This document shows positions 1 to 7,900 of a stretch of DNA of 64,000 nucleotides, in pieces. Every line of letters begins with the position of its first letter. The first letter of the stretch is position 1. The stretch lies in NCBI GenBank assembly GCA_031844405.1, contig JAUZVC010000003.1:558001-622000 (forward strand), written 5' to 3'. The notes under the pieces were generated by a model. That model ran no database searches and had not been told where the DNA came from. It saw only the letters and a list, made by a program, of their open reading frames with translations. The stretch comes from Knoellia sp031844405 (lineage in GTDB: Bacteria > Actinomycetota > Actinomycetes > Actinomycetales > Dermatophilaceae). The translations under genes were made by a program, and so were the position numbers.

Positions 1-1090
1 TGCCCGCGCCGTTGAGCCCGAGGACGACCACCCGTGAGCCGCGGTCGATGGCGAGGTCGACGTCGGTGAAGATCTCGAGCGAGCCGTAGGACCGCGAGAG
101 GCTGCTCGCCCGCAGTGGCGTCCGCCCGCACGGCGACGGGTCGGGGAAGCGCAGCTTGGCCACGCGGTCCTGCACCCGCTCTCCCTCGAGACCGGAGAGG
201 AGCCGCTCGGCCCGCCGCGCCATGTTCTGGGCCGCGACGGTCTTGGTGGCCTTGGCGCGCATCTTGTCGGCCTGCGCCATGAGGACCGAGGCCTTCTTCT
301 CGGCGTTGAGCCGCTCGCGCTTGCGCCGGCGCTCGTCGGTCTCGCGCTGCTGGAGGTAGGCCTTCCAGCCGAGGTTGTAGATGTCGAGCTCGGCCCGGTT
401 GGCGTCGAGATGGAAGACCTTGTTGACGACGGCGTCGAGCAGGCCGACGTCGTGCGAGATGACGATGAGGCCGCCCTTGTAGTTCTTGAGGTGCTCGCGC
501 AGCCACACGATGGAGTCGGCGTCGAGGTGGTTGGTCGGCTCGTCGAGAAGCAGGGTCTCGGCTCCCGAGAAGAGGATCCGCGACAGCTCGATCCGGCGGC
601 GCTGGCCACCGGAGAGCGTCTCGAGGGTCTGCTCGAGGTGGCGCTCCTCGAGCGAGAGCGCCGACGCGATCGACGCGGCCTCGGACTCGGCGGCATACCC
701 ACCGGCGGCCTGGAACTCGGCATCGAGGCGCGAGTAACGACGCATGGCGCGCTCGAGCCGCTCTCCGCTCTCCTCCCCCATCGCCTTCTCGGCGGCACGC
801 AGCTCGCGCACGATCCGGTCCAGGCCTCGGGCGGACAGGATGCGGTCGCGGCCGGTGACGTGGAGGTCGCCGGTGCGTGGGTCCTGCGGGAGGTAGCCCA
901 CCTCACCGGTGCTCGTCACGCTGCCCGCAGCCGGCTGCCCCACGCCGGCGAGCACCTTGGTCAGGGTCGTCTTGCCGGCGCCGTTGCGTCCGACGAGGCC
1001 GATCCGGTCGCCGGCGGCCACGCGGAAGGTCGCGCCGTCGACGAGGAGGCGGGACCCAGCGCGCAGCTCGATGGAGGCAGCAGTGAGCAC
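1..1090 (-). CDS. ABC-F family ATPase, N-terminal part (runs off left edge)
   Basis: The visible part is the first ~363 residues of a soluble ABC-F protein, a twin-ATPase family with no membrane domain that acts on ribosomes (translation factors of the EttA type or antibiotic-resistance factors). Cassette 1 has Walker A GRNGAGKTT at ~34-42, signature LSGGQ at ~159-163 and Walker B TLLLDEPTNHLD at ~180. A charged Lys/Arg/Glu-rich linker follows, then the beginning of cassette 2, cut inside its Walker A (GLNGAG). There is almost no sequence before cassette 1. I chose the GTG at 1088-1090 because GAAGGA lies just upstream of it. The cut prevents assignment to a subfamily, so I give no symbol. 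Confidence 0.92.
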   Translation of the reverse strand, partial: MLTAASIELRAGSRLLVDGATFRVAAGDRIGLVGRNGAGKTTLTKVLAGVGQPAAGSVTSTGEVGYLPQDPRTGDLHVTGRDRILSARGLDRIVRELRAAEKAMGEESGERLERAMRRYSRLDAEFQAAGGYAAESEAASIASALSLEERHLEQTLETLSGGQRRRIELSRILFSGAETLLLDEPTNHLDADSIVWLREHLKNYKGGLIVISHDVGLLDAVVNKVFHLDANRAELDIYNLGWKAYLQQRETDERRRKRERLNAEKKASVLMAQADKMRAKATKTVAAQNMARRAERLLSGLEGERVQDRVAKLRFPDPSPCGRTPLRASSLSRSYGSLEIFTDVDLAIDRGSRVVVLGLNGAG

Positions 1091-1154
1091 GGGAGTCCTT
1101 CGTCGGGGTGGGGATGAGGGCGCTCCGCTTCCGCACCGCGGGCCCTTCGCCGTT

Positions 1155-1161
1155 TAGTCTA
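1155..1161. promoter_or_regulatory. Overlapping -10 elements of a divergent promoter pair
   Basis: The heptamer TAGTCTA reads as TAGTCT on the + strand (toward the metallopeptidase) and TAGACT on the - strand (toward the ABC-F gene). Both fit the actinobacterial -10 form TANNNT. This one symmetric element could serve both divergent genes. Inferred from sequence; start sites are not known. Confidence 0.45.
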
Positions 1162-1208
1162 GGTGGCGCCGTGCTCCGCACGGAAAACGCCACAGCTGGG
1201 AGGCCTGG

Positions 1209-2120
1209 ATGAGCTTCAACGACGATGTCGGTCTCGACACCTCGCAGGTGGAGTCGGGCGGCGGGGGCGGTGCCCCCGGAGGCGTCGTCGTCGGCGGTGG
1301 GCTCGGCGGCATCATCATGCTCATCATCGCGCTGATCTTCGGCATCAACCCTTCGGACCTCCCCACCGGCGGCGGAGGCGGCAGCACCAGCGACCAGCAG
1401 GTCGACGGCACCTCGGCCAGCGGCGAGGACTTCGAGAAGTGCAAGACCGGCGCCGACGCCAACGCCGACGTCCAGTGCCGCGTCATCGGCACCGTCAACT
1501 CGGTCCAGGCGTTCTGGACCGAGGAGCTCCCCCGCTACCAGAAGCAGTGGCAGCCGACGAAGACCGTCCTCTACACCGGCTCGACGCAGTCGCAGTGCGG
1601 CACGGCGAGCAACCAGGTCGGCCCGTTCTACTGCCCGCTCGACCAGAAGGTCTACATCGACGCCGACTTCTTCTCGATCCTCAGCGAGCAGTTCGGCGCC
1701 GACGAGGGCGCGCTCGCGCAGGAGTACGTCGTCGCCCACGAGTACGGCCACGCCCTCCAGGACCAGCTCGGCCTCCTGGGACGCGCGCAGCAGGACCCGC
1801 AGGGCCCCAACAGCGGGGGCGTCCGGATCGAGCTCATGGCCGACTGCCTCGCCGGCGTCTGGGCCCAGAGCGCCTCGAGCACCAACGGTCCGAGCGGCAA
1901 GCCCTACCTCAAGGAGCTCACCGAGACCGACATCAAGAGCGCCTTGTCGGCAGCGGCCGCTGTTGGTGACGACCGGATCCAGGAGAAGACCCAGGGCCAG
2001 GTCAACCCCGAGTCGTGGACCCACGGCAGCGCCGAGGCCCGTCAGCGCTGGTTCCTCCAGGGCTACAAGACCGGCGACCTCAACAAGTGCAACACCTTCA
2101 ACGTCGAGCGCGTCAGCTGA
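1209..2120 (+). CDS. ypfJ: YpfJ-family neutral zinc metallopeptidase, membrane-anchored
   Basis: A 303-residue protein of the YpfJ family (neutral zinc metallopeptidase, Pfam Zn_peptidase). A Gly-rich N-terminus (~16-30) is followed by one hydrophobic segment (~31-45, GGIIMLIIALIFG) that should anchor it with the bulk outside the cell. The zinc site HEYGH is at ~177-181, and the downstream motif ELMADCLAG probably supplies the third ligand. Several Cys residues outside the membrane segment may form disulfides. The ATG is preceded by GGGAGG at good spacing. The substrate of this family is not established; the assignment rests on the motif pair and the overall layout, which match E. coli YpfJ. 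Confidence 0.88.
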   Translation: MSFNDDVGLDTSQVESGGGGGAPGGVVVGGGLGGIIMLIIALIFGINPSDLPTGGGGGSTSDQQVDGTSASGEDFEKCKTGADANADVQCRVIGTVNSVQAFWTEELPRYQKQWQPTKTVLYTGSTQSQCGTASNQVGPFYCPLDQKVYIDADFFSILSEQFGADEGALAQEYVVAHEYGHALQDQLGLLGRAQQDPQGPNSGGVRIELMADCLAGVWAQSASSTNGPSGKPYLKELTETDIKSALSAAAAVGDDRIQEKTQGQVNPESWTHGSAEARQRWFLQGYKTGDLNKCNTFNVERVS

Positions 2121-2124
2121 GGCC

Positions 2125-2550
2125 ATGACCGAGCCGGCCGGCGCCCACGACACGATCCGTCTCGGCCCGCGGCAGACGCTCACCGTCCTCGCCTCCGGTC
2201 CCGAGGCCCTCGAGCTCGAGTGCGCATGGCAGCCGGGCACCCCTCCCCCGACGCACTGGCACCCGAGCCAGCGCGAGCACTTCGAGGTGCTCGAGGGCGA
2301 GCTCACCGTCGTCGTCGACGGCGACGAGCGCGTCCTGCGCCCGGGTGACGTCCTCGACGTCCCGGCCCGCACGGCGCACCGCATGTGGAACGCCGGTCCT
2401 GACGTGTGCCGCGCGACGTGGACGGTCACGCCCGCCCAGCGCACAGAGGAGCTCTTCCGCACCATGGCGACGAACCCGGGGCCGCTGGGGAAGCTGGGCG
2501 TGCTCTGGCGCTTCCGCAACGAGCTGCGCCTTGGCTCACCCCGCCGCTGA
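2125..2550 (+). CDS. Small single-domain cupin protein
   Basis: A 141-residue protein that starts 4 bases after the metallopeptidase stop, so the two are probably co-transcribed. It has the two cupin motifs: a His-rich stretch (THWHPSQREHFEVLEGE, ~38-54) with metal-ligand candidates, then PGDVLDVPARTAHRMWN (~75-91). The C-terminal ~40 residues contain a basic segment (GVLWRFRNELRLG). Cupins of this size may be metal-dependent enzymes or ligand-binding proteins, and nothing here points to a substrate. An ATG farther upstream in frame lies inside the metallopeptidase gene and would give a non-cupin Arg-rich leader, so I rejected it. Confidence 0.82.
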   Translation: MTEPAGAHDTIRLGPRQTLTVLASGPEALELECAWQPGTPPPTHWHPSQREHFEVLEGELTVVVDGDERVLRPGDVLDVPARTAHRMWNAGPDVCRATWTVTPAQRTEELFRTMATNPGPLGKLGVLWRFRNELRLGSPRR

Positions 2551-2558
2551 GCGCCTGG

Positions 2559-2918
2559 CTACTCCCCCTCGGGGTACTTCTCGTCGAGCTCCTGCAGGAG
2601 CCGGTGCGCGGCGAGCTCGACCTTCTTGTGACGCCACTCCGAGGCGCGGTAGACGCACGCGATGAGCGCGCTGCGGTGGACCTTGTCGAAGTCCCCGAAG
2701 ACGAACGCGTGTCGCGCCTTGGTCTCGTCGTTGGCTCCCTCCGTGAGCCCGAGGTGCCATGCGGCGTAGTCGGCCCAGTCGTGCTCCTCCAGGAACGCGT
2801 TCTGCCTGTCCGCGTCGGGCTGCACCTGCCCCCAGTCGCTGTCGAGGACGACCTGGCCCGCCGCGATGAGGTCACGACAGTGGCGCACGGCCTTGCGGTT
2901 CACGGTGTAGGAGGCCAT
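2559..2918 (-). CDS. Conserved-looking small protein of unknown function
   Basis: A 119-residue soluble protein that I do not recognise. It is rich in Trp, His and charged residues (for example DWGQVQPDA, EHDWADYAAWHLG, FVFGDFDKVHRS, YRASEWRHKKVE) and has no signal peptide, membrane segment or Cys pair. Coding status is supported by strong third-position G/C and an ordinary globular composition. It converges with the cupin gene (8 bases between stops) and lies 27 bases downstream of the release-factor gene on the same strand, so it may be read with that gene. Confidence 0.72.
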   Translation of the reverse strand: MASYTVNRKAVRHCRDLIAAGQVVLDSDWGQVQPDADRQNAFLEEHDWADYAAWHLGLTEGANDETKARHAFVFGDFDKVHRSALIACVYRASEWRHKKVELAAHRLLQELDEKYPEGE

Positions 2919-2945
2919 GCCCCATTCTGTCCGCCGACCGACCCG

Positions 2946-3473
2946 TCAGGGCCCGTCGTCGACGCTGACCTGCACCGCGACCGCCCGGCGCACGACCTCG
3001 TCGAGGACCGCGCGGCGTGGGTCACCGATGTCGTGGAACTCGCGGCGAGGCAGCTCGCGCAACCCCGCCAGCCGCGGGTCCGCCAGGACCTCGCGCACGA
3101 GCGCCTTGTCTCCCCCCACGACCAGGGCCTCCGCTATGCCGTCCGGCACGACCCTCAGGGTGTGCTCCACGACCGCTCGCACCAGCTCGTCGGCCTGGTT
3201 GCCCCGGCGCCTGGCGAACCGCTGTTGCGACCACCCACCGGCAGCCGTGCGCGACTGGACGTGGCGGGTGCCGACCTTGTGCGTGACGAGAGCCGTCCCG
3301 TCGACGTGCGCCACGGCATACCCACCGCGCCTCACGAGCACGACGGCGAGGTGACGGGCCTGCAGACGCGACACCCCGACGACCCGCTGGGGGCCGTCGG
3401 GGTTGGCGGCGTCGAAGCGCTCGCGCCACGCCGCATAACGCTCGGGCGCGACCTCGACGAGGCGGCGGTTCAA
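2946..3473 (-). CDS. acVLRF1-family peptidyl-tRNA hydrolase (Vms1/eRF1-like)
   Basis: A 175-residue protein of the actinobacterial VLRF1 family, relatives of the eukaryotic Vms1/eRF1 fold that release nascent chains from peptidyl-tRNA on stalled ribosomal subunits. The key stretch GGWSQQRFARRRGNQ (~79-93) corresponds to the release-factor loop, where a Gln takes the role of the GGQ glutamine. Downstream VVGGDKALV and LRELPRREF fit the family. The start is a TTG with no clear Shine-Dalgarno sequence; no ATG or GTG lies upstream in the same frame before the sufT stop. It lies just downstream of the suf operon on the same strand and may share its transcript. Confidence 0.75.
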   Translation of the reverse strand: MNRRLVEVAPERYAAWRERFDAANPDGPQRVVGVSRLQARHLAVVLVRRGGYAVAHVDGTALVTHKVGTRHVQSRTAAGGWSQQRFARRRGNQADELVRAVVEHTLRVVPDGIAEALVVGGDKALVREVLADPRLAGLRELPRREFHDIGDPRRAVLDEVVRRAVAVQVSVDDGP

Positions 3474-3491
3474 GGCTGTCGAATGTTGAAA

Positions 3492-3818
3492 CTAGATATT
3501 GAATCCCAGGGCGCGCAGCTGCTCGCGACCGTCGTCGGTGATCTTGTCGGGGCCCCACGGGGGCATCCAGACCCAGTTGACGCGGTAGGACGACACGAGG
3601 CCCTCGAGGGACTGCGCGGTCTGGTCCTCGATGACGTCGGTGAGCGGGCAGGCCGCCGACGTCAGGGTCATGTCGATGACGGCGTGGTTCTGGCCGTCGA
3701 CGGTGATGCCGTAGACGAGGCCGAGGTCGACGACGTTGATGCCGAGCTCGGGGTCGACGACGTCGCGCATGGCCTCCTCGACGTCGGCCACGTTGGCCGG
3801 TGCGGTGGTCTCGCTCAT
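3492..3818 (-). CDS. sufT: SufT-type Fe-S assembly factor (DUF59/MIP18)
   Basis: A 108-residue single-domain MIP18/DUF59 protein, last gene of the suf operon (Rv1466 position in mycobacteria). Diagnostic features are DPELGINVVDLGLVY near residues 22-36, the Thr-Ser-Ala-Cys-Pro motif with the conserved Cys (~57), and WMPPWGPDKITDDGR toward the end. The family helps Fe-S maturation, probably as carrier or maintenance factor. Its ATG overlaps the sufU stop (ATGA), and GGAAGGA precedes it, so it has both coupling and its own ribosome binding site. A longer in-frame reading into sufU is a shadow. Confidence 0.9.
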   Translation of the reverse strand: MSETTAPANVADVEEAMRDVVDPELGINVVDLGLVYGITVDGQNHAVIDMTLTSAACPLTDVIEDQTAQSLEGLVSSYRVNWVWMPPWGPDKITDDGREQLRALGFNI

Positions 3819-4288
3819 GACGTTCCTTCCTCGAGCTCGGTCGACGCCGTCTGGCGTCCAGACTGGTGCAACGCGTCGGTGAACGCCATCCATCCGAGGA
3901 GTGCGCACTTGACGCGTGCGGGGTACTTCGCGACGCCGGCCAGGGCGACGCCGTCGCCGATGACCTCCTCGTCGCCGGGGTCCTCACCCTTGGAGGTGAG
4001 CATGGCCTTCATGGCCTCGTAGGTCTTCAGCGCCTCGGCGAGCGGGTGGCCGATCGTCTCCTCGGCGAGGATCGACGTCGACGCCATGCTGATCGAGCAG
4101 CCGAGGGCGTCGTAGGACACGTCGCGGACGACGGGACCCTCGGGGGTGTCCTCGACGTGGACCCGCATCGTCACCTCGTCGCCGCACGTGGGGTTGACGT
4201 GGTGCACTTCGGCCTCGAACGGGTCCCGCAGGCCCGCGTGCTGGGGTCGCTTGGAGTGCTCGAGGATGAGCTCCTGGTAGAGGTCCAT
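3815..4288 (-). CDS. sufU: SufU, zinc-dependent sulfurtransferase for SufS
   Basis: 157 residues, IscU-like fold. The four metal ligands expected of SufU are present: Cys35, Asp37 (TCGDEV), Cys64 (GCSIS) and Cys128. The region between the second and third Cys (YEAMKAMLTSKGEDPGD) is the SufU-type insertion absent from true IscU scaffolds, so the likely role is to accept persulfide sulfur from SufS. The ATG overlaps the sufS stop by one base (TGATG) and its own stop overlaps the sufT start, both signs of translational coupling. A longer frame extends upstream inside sufS but is not real. Confidence 0.95.
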   Translation of the reverse strand: MDLYQELILEHSKRPQHAGLRDPFEAEVHHVNPTCGDEVTMRVHVEDTPEGPVVRDVSYDALGCSISMASTSILAEETIGHPLAEALKTYEAMKAMLTSKGEDPGDEEVIGDGVALAGVAKYPARVKCALLGWMAFTDALHQSGRQTASTELEEGTS

Positions 4289-5574
4289 CAGCCGGCCATC
4301 CCGAAGATCTGCGGCACGCGGTCGAGCGCCTCGAGGAGCGCGTCGACCTCGTCGACGGTGTTGTATGCCGCGAAGCTCGCCCGCGTCGTCGCCGCCACGC
4401 GGAAGCGACGGTGCAGCGGCCACGCGCAGTGGTGGCCGACGCGGACGGCGACGCCCGAGCCGTCGAGCACCTGACCGACGTCGTGCGCGTGCACGCCGTC
4501 GACCACGAACGCGACCGTGCCGCCGCGGGACTCGAGGTCGGACGGGCCGACGGCGGTGACCCACGGACGAGCCGCGAGACCCGCGAGCAGCCGCTCGGTG
4601 AGGGCGAGCTCGTGGGCGTGGATGCGGTCGATGCCGAGCGCCTCGATGTAGTCGACGGCGGCGGCGAGACCGATCGCCTGCGCGGTCATCGGAACACCGG
4701 CCTCGAAGCGCTGCGGCGGCGGGGCGTAGGTGCTGCCCTCCATCCGCACGGTCTCGATCATCGACCCGCCGGTGAGGAACGGCGGCATCGCCTCGAGCAG
4801 CTCGCGCCGGCCCCAGAGCACGCCGATGCCGCTCGGGCCGAACATCTTGTGGCCCGAGAAGGCGAGGAGGTCGACGTCGAGCTCGGTGACGTCGACGCCG
4901 AGGTGCGGCACCGACTGGCACGCGTCGAGGACGACGAGCGCGCCGACCTCCCGGGCGCGCGCGACGATCTCGGCGACCGGGTTGACCGTGCCGAGGACGT
5001 TGGACGCGTGGACGAACGCGACGACCTTGGTCCGCTCGGTGAGCAGCTCGTCGAGCCCCGAGAGGTCGAGCCGGCCCTCGTCGGTGACCGGGACCCACCG
5101 CAGGGTCGCGCCGGTGCGACGGCACAGCTCCTGCCACGGCACGAGGTTGGCGTGGTGCTCCATCTCGGTGACGAGCACCTCGTCGCCCTCGCCGAGCGCG
5201 AACCGCTCGCTCCCGGGGATGCCGGGGTGCGGGCTGTTCGAGAACGCGTAGGCGGCGAGGTTGAGCGCCTCGGTCGCGTTCTTGGTGAAGACGACGTCCT
5301 GGGCCTGGGCACCGATGAAGGCCGCGATCCGCTCGCGAGCCCCCTCGTATGCCGCCGTAGCCTCCTCCGAGAGCGCGTGCGCCCCGCGGTGCGGCGCCGA
5401 GTTGAGGCGCTCGTAGAAGTCGCGCTCGGCGTCGAGGACGGCGACCGGCTTGTGCGAGGTCGCGCCGGAGTCGAGGTAGACGAGCGGCGCACCGTCGCGC
5501 ACGGTGCGCGCGAGGATCGGGAAGTCGGCCCGGATCCGGGCGACCTCCTCGGTGGTGAACGGCTGCGCTGTCAT
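4288..5574 (-). CDS. sufS: SufS, group II cysteine desulfurase
   Basis: 428-residue PLP enzyme that takes sulfur from L-cysteine and passes it to SufU for Fe-S cluster building on SufBCD. The PLP lysine is K243 in FSGHKMFGP; the sulfur-carrying Cys is C383 in RVGHHCAWP, in the short-loop arrangement of SufS rather than IscS. LDSGATSHKP (~34-43) and EMEHHANLVPW (~137-147) are typical substrate-site stretches. Length is normal. It starts 11 bases after sufC and overlaps sufU by one base. Confidence 0.97.
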   Translation of the reverse strand: MTAQPFTTEEVARIRADFPILARTVRDGAPLVYLDSGATSHKPVAVLDAERDFYERLNSAPHRGAHALSEEATAAYEGARERIAAFIGAQAQDVVFTKNATEALNLAAYAFSNSPHPGIPGSERFALGEGDEVLVTEMEHHANLVPWQELCRRTGATLRWVPVTDEGRLDLSGLDELLTERTKVVAFVHASNVLGTVNPVAEIVARAREVGALVVLDACQSVPHLGVDVTELDVDLLAFSGHKMFGPSGIGVLWGRRELLEAMPPFLTGGSMIETVRMEGSTYAPPPQRFEAGVPMTAQAIGLAAAVDYIEALGIDRIHAHELALTERLLAGLAARPWVTAVGPSDLESRGGTVAFVVDGVHAHDVGQVLDGSGVAVRVGHHCAWPLHRRFRVAATTRASFAAYNTVDEVDALLEALDRVPQIFGMAG

Positions 5575-5585
5575 GTCGTGTCCGA

Positions 5586-6371
5586 TCAGGCGTTCGCGGG
5601 GGTCGCGTCGGCCGTGGCGGTGCCCGGCAGGAAGCGGTCGTAGCCCTCGGCCTCGAGGCGGTCGGCGAGCTCGGGGCCGCCCTCCTCGGCGATCCGGCCG
5701 TCGACGAACACGTGGACGAAGTCGGGCTTGATGTAGCGCAGGATCCGCGTGTAGTGGGTGATGAGCAGGACGCCGGCGCCGGTGGTCTCCTTGGCGCGGT
5801 TGACGCCCTCGGACACGACGCGGAGCGCGTCGACGTCGAGACCGGAGTCGGTCTCGTCGAGGACGGCGATCTTCGGCTTGAGCAGCTCCATCTGGAGGAT
5901 CTCGTGGCGCTTCTTCTCTCCGCCGGAGAAGCCCTCGTTGACGCCGCGCTCCGCGAACGCGGGGTCCATGCGGAGGTCGCTCATCGCCTGCTTGACGTCC
6001 TTGACCCAGGTGCGCAGCTTGGGGGCCTCGCCGTCGACGGCGGTCTTGGCGGTGCGCAGGAAGTTGCTCACCGTGACGCCGGGGACCTCGACGGGGTACT
6101 GCATCGCGAGGAAGACGCCGGCGCGGGCGCGCTCGTCGACGCTCATCTCGAGGACGTCCTCGCCGTCGAGGGTGACGGTGCCGCTCGTGACCGTGTACTT
6201 GGGGTGGCCGGCGATCGAGTAGGCGAGGGTGGACTTGCCCGACCCGTTGGGGCCCATGATCGCGTGGGTCTCACCGGAGTTGATGGTGAGCGTGACGCCG
6301 CGGAGGATCTCCTTGGTGCCCTGCTCGGTGTCGACGGTGACGTGAAGGTCCTTGATCTCAAGGGTGCTCAT
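5586..6371 (-). CDS. sufC: SufC, Fe-S assembly ABC ATPase
   Basis: 261 residues. Soluble ABC ATPase that powers the SufB-SufD scaffold. Walker A is GPNGSGKST (~40-48), the signature FSGGEKKR is SufC-like, and Walker B is IAVLDETDSGLD. The EKKRHEILQ stretch after the signature is characteristic of SufC and separates it from transport ATPases. A short Thr/Ala-rich tail ends the protein. It sits 9 bases downstream of the Rieske gene and 11 bases upstream of sufS. Confidence 0.97.
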   Translation of the reverse strand: MSTLEIKDLHVTVDTEQGTKEILRGVTLTINSGETHAIMGPNGSGKSTLAYSIAGHPKYTVTSGTVTLDGEDVLEMSVDERARAGVFLAMQYPVEVPGVTVSNFLRTAKTAVDGEAPKLRTWVKDVKQAMSDLRMDPAFAERGVNEGFSGGEKKRHEILQMELLKPKIAVLDETDSGLDVDALRVVSEGVNRAKETTGAGVLLITHYTRILRYIKPDFVHVFVDGRIAEEGGPELADRLEAEGYDRFLPGTATADATPANA

Positions 6372-6380
6372 GGTGAGTTC

Positions 6381-6728
6381 TCAGTTCTTGTTGTCGTTCA
6401 GGGCGACGTAGACGTCATCGCCCTCGATCTTGACGGTGTGGACGGCGATGGGCGTCGTGGCGGGCGGGCCCGACGGGTCGCCGGTGCGGATGTCGAAGCG
6501 GGAGCCGTGCAGCCAGCACTCGAGGGTGCAGCCGTCGAGCTCGCCCTCGGAGAGCGAGACGTTGGCGTGGCTGCAGGTGTCATCCACCGCGTGGACGTCA
6601 CCGTCGGCGGTGCGGACGATCGCGACGATCCGGCCCTCGATGTCGGCGGCCGCCGCACCCACGCTCGGCAGCTCGTCGAGCGCGCAGACGCGGACGAAGT
6701 CAGCGGTGGTCTCCTGAACCTCGCTCAC
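6381..6728 (-). CDS. Rieske-type [2Fe-2S] ferredoxin of the suf operon
   Basis: 115-residue soluble Rieske domain. The cluster ligands are in CSH (Cys52, His54) and CWLH (Cys71, His74), giving 2 Cys and 2 His. The cluster loops lack the extra disulfide of respiratory Rieske proteins, so this is a ferredoxin-like electron carrier of the NirD/dioxygenase-ferredoxin type. The start is GTG, overlapping the sufD stop (GTGA). A Rieske gene between sufD and sufC is common in actinobacterial suf operons; it may supply electrons for cluster building, which is inferred from position only. Confidence 0.92.
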   Translation of the reverse strand: MSEVQETTADFVRVCALDELPSVGAAAADIEGRIVAIVRTADGDVHAVDDTCSHANVSLSEGELDGCTLECWLHGSRFDIRTGDPSGPPATTPIAVHTVKIEGDDVYVALNDNKN

Positions 6729-7900
6729 GCGGTGCCCTCCAGCTCACGGTCGATGGCCTCCATGAGGTGCTCCTCGACCTCCGGGACGCCGATGCGGCCG
6801 ACGATCGAGGCGAAGAAGCCGCGCACGACGAGGCGACGGGCGGTGTCCTCGTCGATGCCACGCGCCTGGAGGTAGAAGAGCTGCTGGTCGTCGAAGCGAC
6901 CCGTGGCCGACGCGTGACCGGCACCGGCGATCTCGCCGGTCTCGATCTCGAGGTTGGGCACGGAGTCGGCGCGGGCGCCGTCGGTGAGGATGAGGTTGCG
7001 GTTGAGCTCGTAGGTGTCGGTGCCCTCCGCAGCAGCGCGGATGAGGACGTCGCCGACCCACACCGTGTGGGCCGTCTCGCCCTGGAGCGCTCCCTTGTAC
7101 TCGACGTTCGAGTGGCAGTGCGGCGCCTCGTGGTCGACGAAGAGGCGGTGCTCCTGGTGCTGGCCGGCGTCGGCGAAGTAGACGCCGAGGCCCTCGAAGG
7201 AGCCGCCGGGACCGGCATACGAGGCGTTGGTGTTGAGCCGGACGATGCCGCCGCCGAGGGTCACCGCGATGTGGCGGACCTTGGCGTCGCGACCGACGAC
7301 GACGTCGTGCTGGCCGAGGTGGAGGCTCTCGTCGTCCCACTCCTGCACGGTGACGAGCGTGACCTCGGAGCCGTCACCGGCAAGCACGGTGAGCATCTCG
7401 CTGTAGTCGGAGAGGCCGGCGTGCTCGAGGATCACCGTGGCGCGGGCGAAGCGGCCAACGCGCACCATGAGGTGGCCGTGGACGACCTGGCGCTCGGCAC
7501 CGGTGAGCCGGATCCGAACCGGCTCGGCGAGCTCGGCCTCGGCCGGGATGTCGACGAGGCCGACGCCCCCGCTGTGGGCCGCGGCGACGACGGCGGCGCG
7601 GTCCGCCGGGGCGGGAGCACCACTCGCCTGCCAGTCCTGCAGGGACATCGTCGAGAGGGTCACGCCGTCGGGCAGCGTCTCGGTCCACTCGAGGCACGCG
7701 CCGGTCGCCTCGTCGCGGAAGAGCGACTGGACGCGGTCGACGGGGGTGAAGCGCCATTCCTCCTCGCGGCCGGACGGGACCGGGAAGTCCGACACGGCAT
7801 ACGAGGTCGTCCGCTCGGCGCGGGACTGGTCGGGAACGAAGGCAGCCGCGGAGTCGGTGTGCGCCTCCGCAACGGGGCTCTTCTGGGCCAGCAGGCTCAA
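6725..7900 (-). CDS. sufD: SufD, Fe-S scaffold subunit
   Basis: 391 residues, partner of SufB in the SufBC2D scaffold. It has the right-handed beta-helix layout and C-terminal helical domain of the family, including HCHSNVEYKGAL and the stretch around TGRFDDQQLFYLQARGI, which carries the C-terminal signature shared with SufB. The start is a TTG overlapping the sufB stop (TTGA); AAGGAG stands 7 bases upstream and no better start exists in this frame, so the TTG decides the annotation. Anything longer upstream would be a shadow of sufB. Confidence 0.94.
   Translation of the reverse strand: MSLLAQKSPVAEAHTDSAAAFVPDQSRAERTTSYAVSDFPVPSGREEEWRFTPVDRVQSLFRDEATGACLEWTETLPDGVTLSTMSLQDWQASGAPAPADRAAVVAAAHSGGVGLVDIPAEAELAEPVRIRLTGAERQVVHGHLMVRVGRFARATVILEHAGLSDYSEMLTVLAGDGSEVTLVTVQEWDDESLHLGQHDVVVGRDAKVRHIAVTLGGGIVRLNTNASYAGPGGSFEGLGVYFADAGQHQEHRLFVDHEAPHCHSNVEYKGALQGETAHTVWVGDVLIRAAAEGTDTYELNRNLILTDGARADSVPNLEIETGEIAGAGHASATGRFDDQQLFYLQARGIDEDTARRLVVRGFFASIVGRIGVPEVEEHLMEAIDRELEGTA

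Noticed and set aside
903..2519. Long - strand frame across the metallopeptidase and cupin genes
   Set aside because: Both + strand genes have catalytic or family motifs and ribosome sites. The - strand frame has none and also crosses the ABC-F start.
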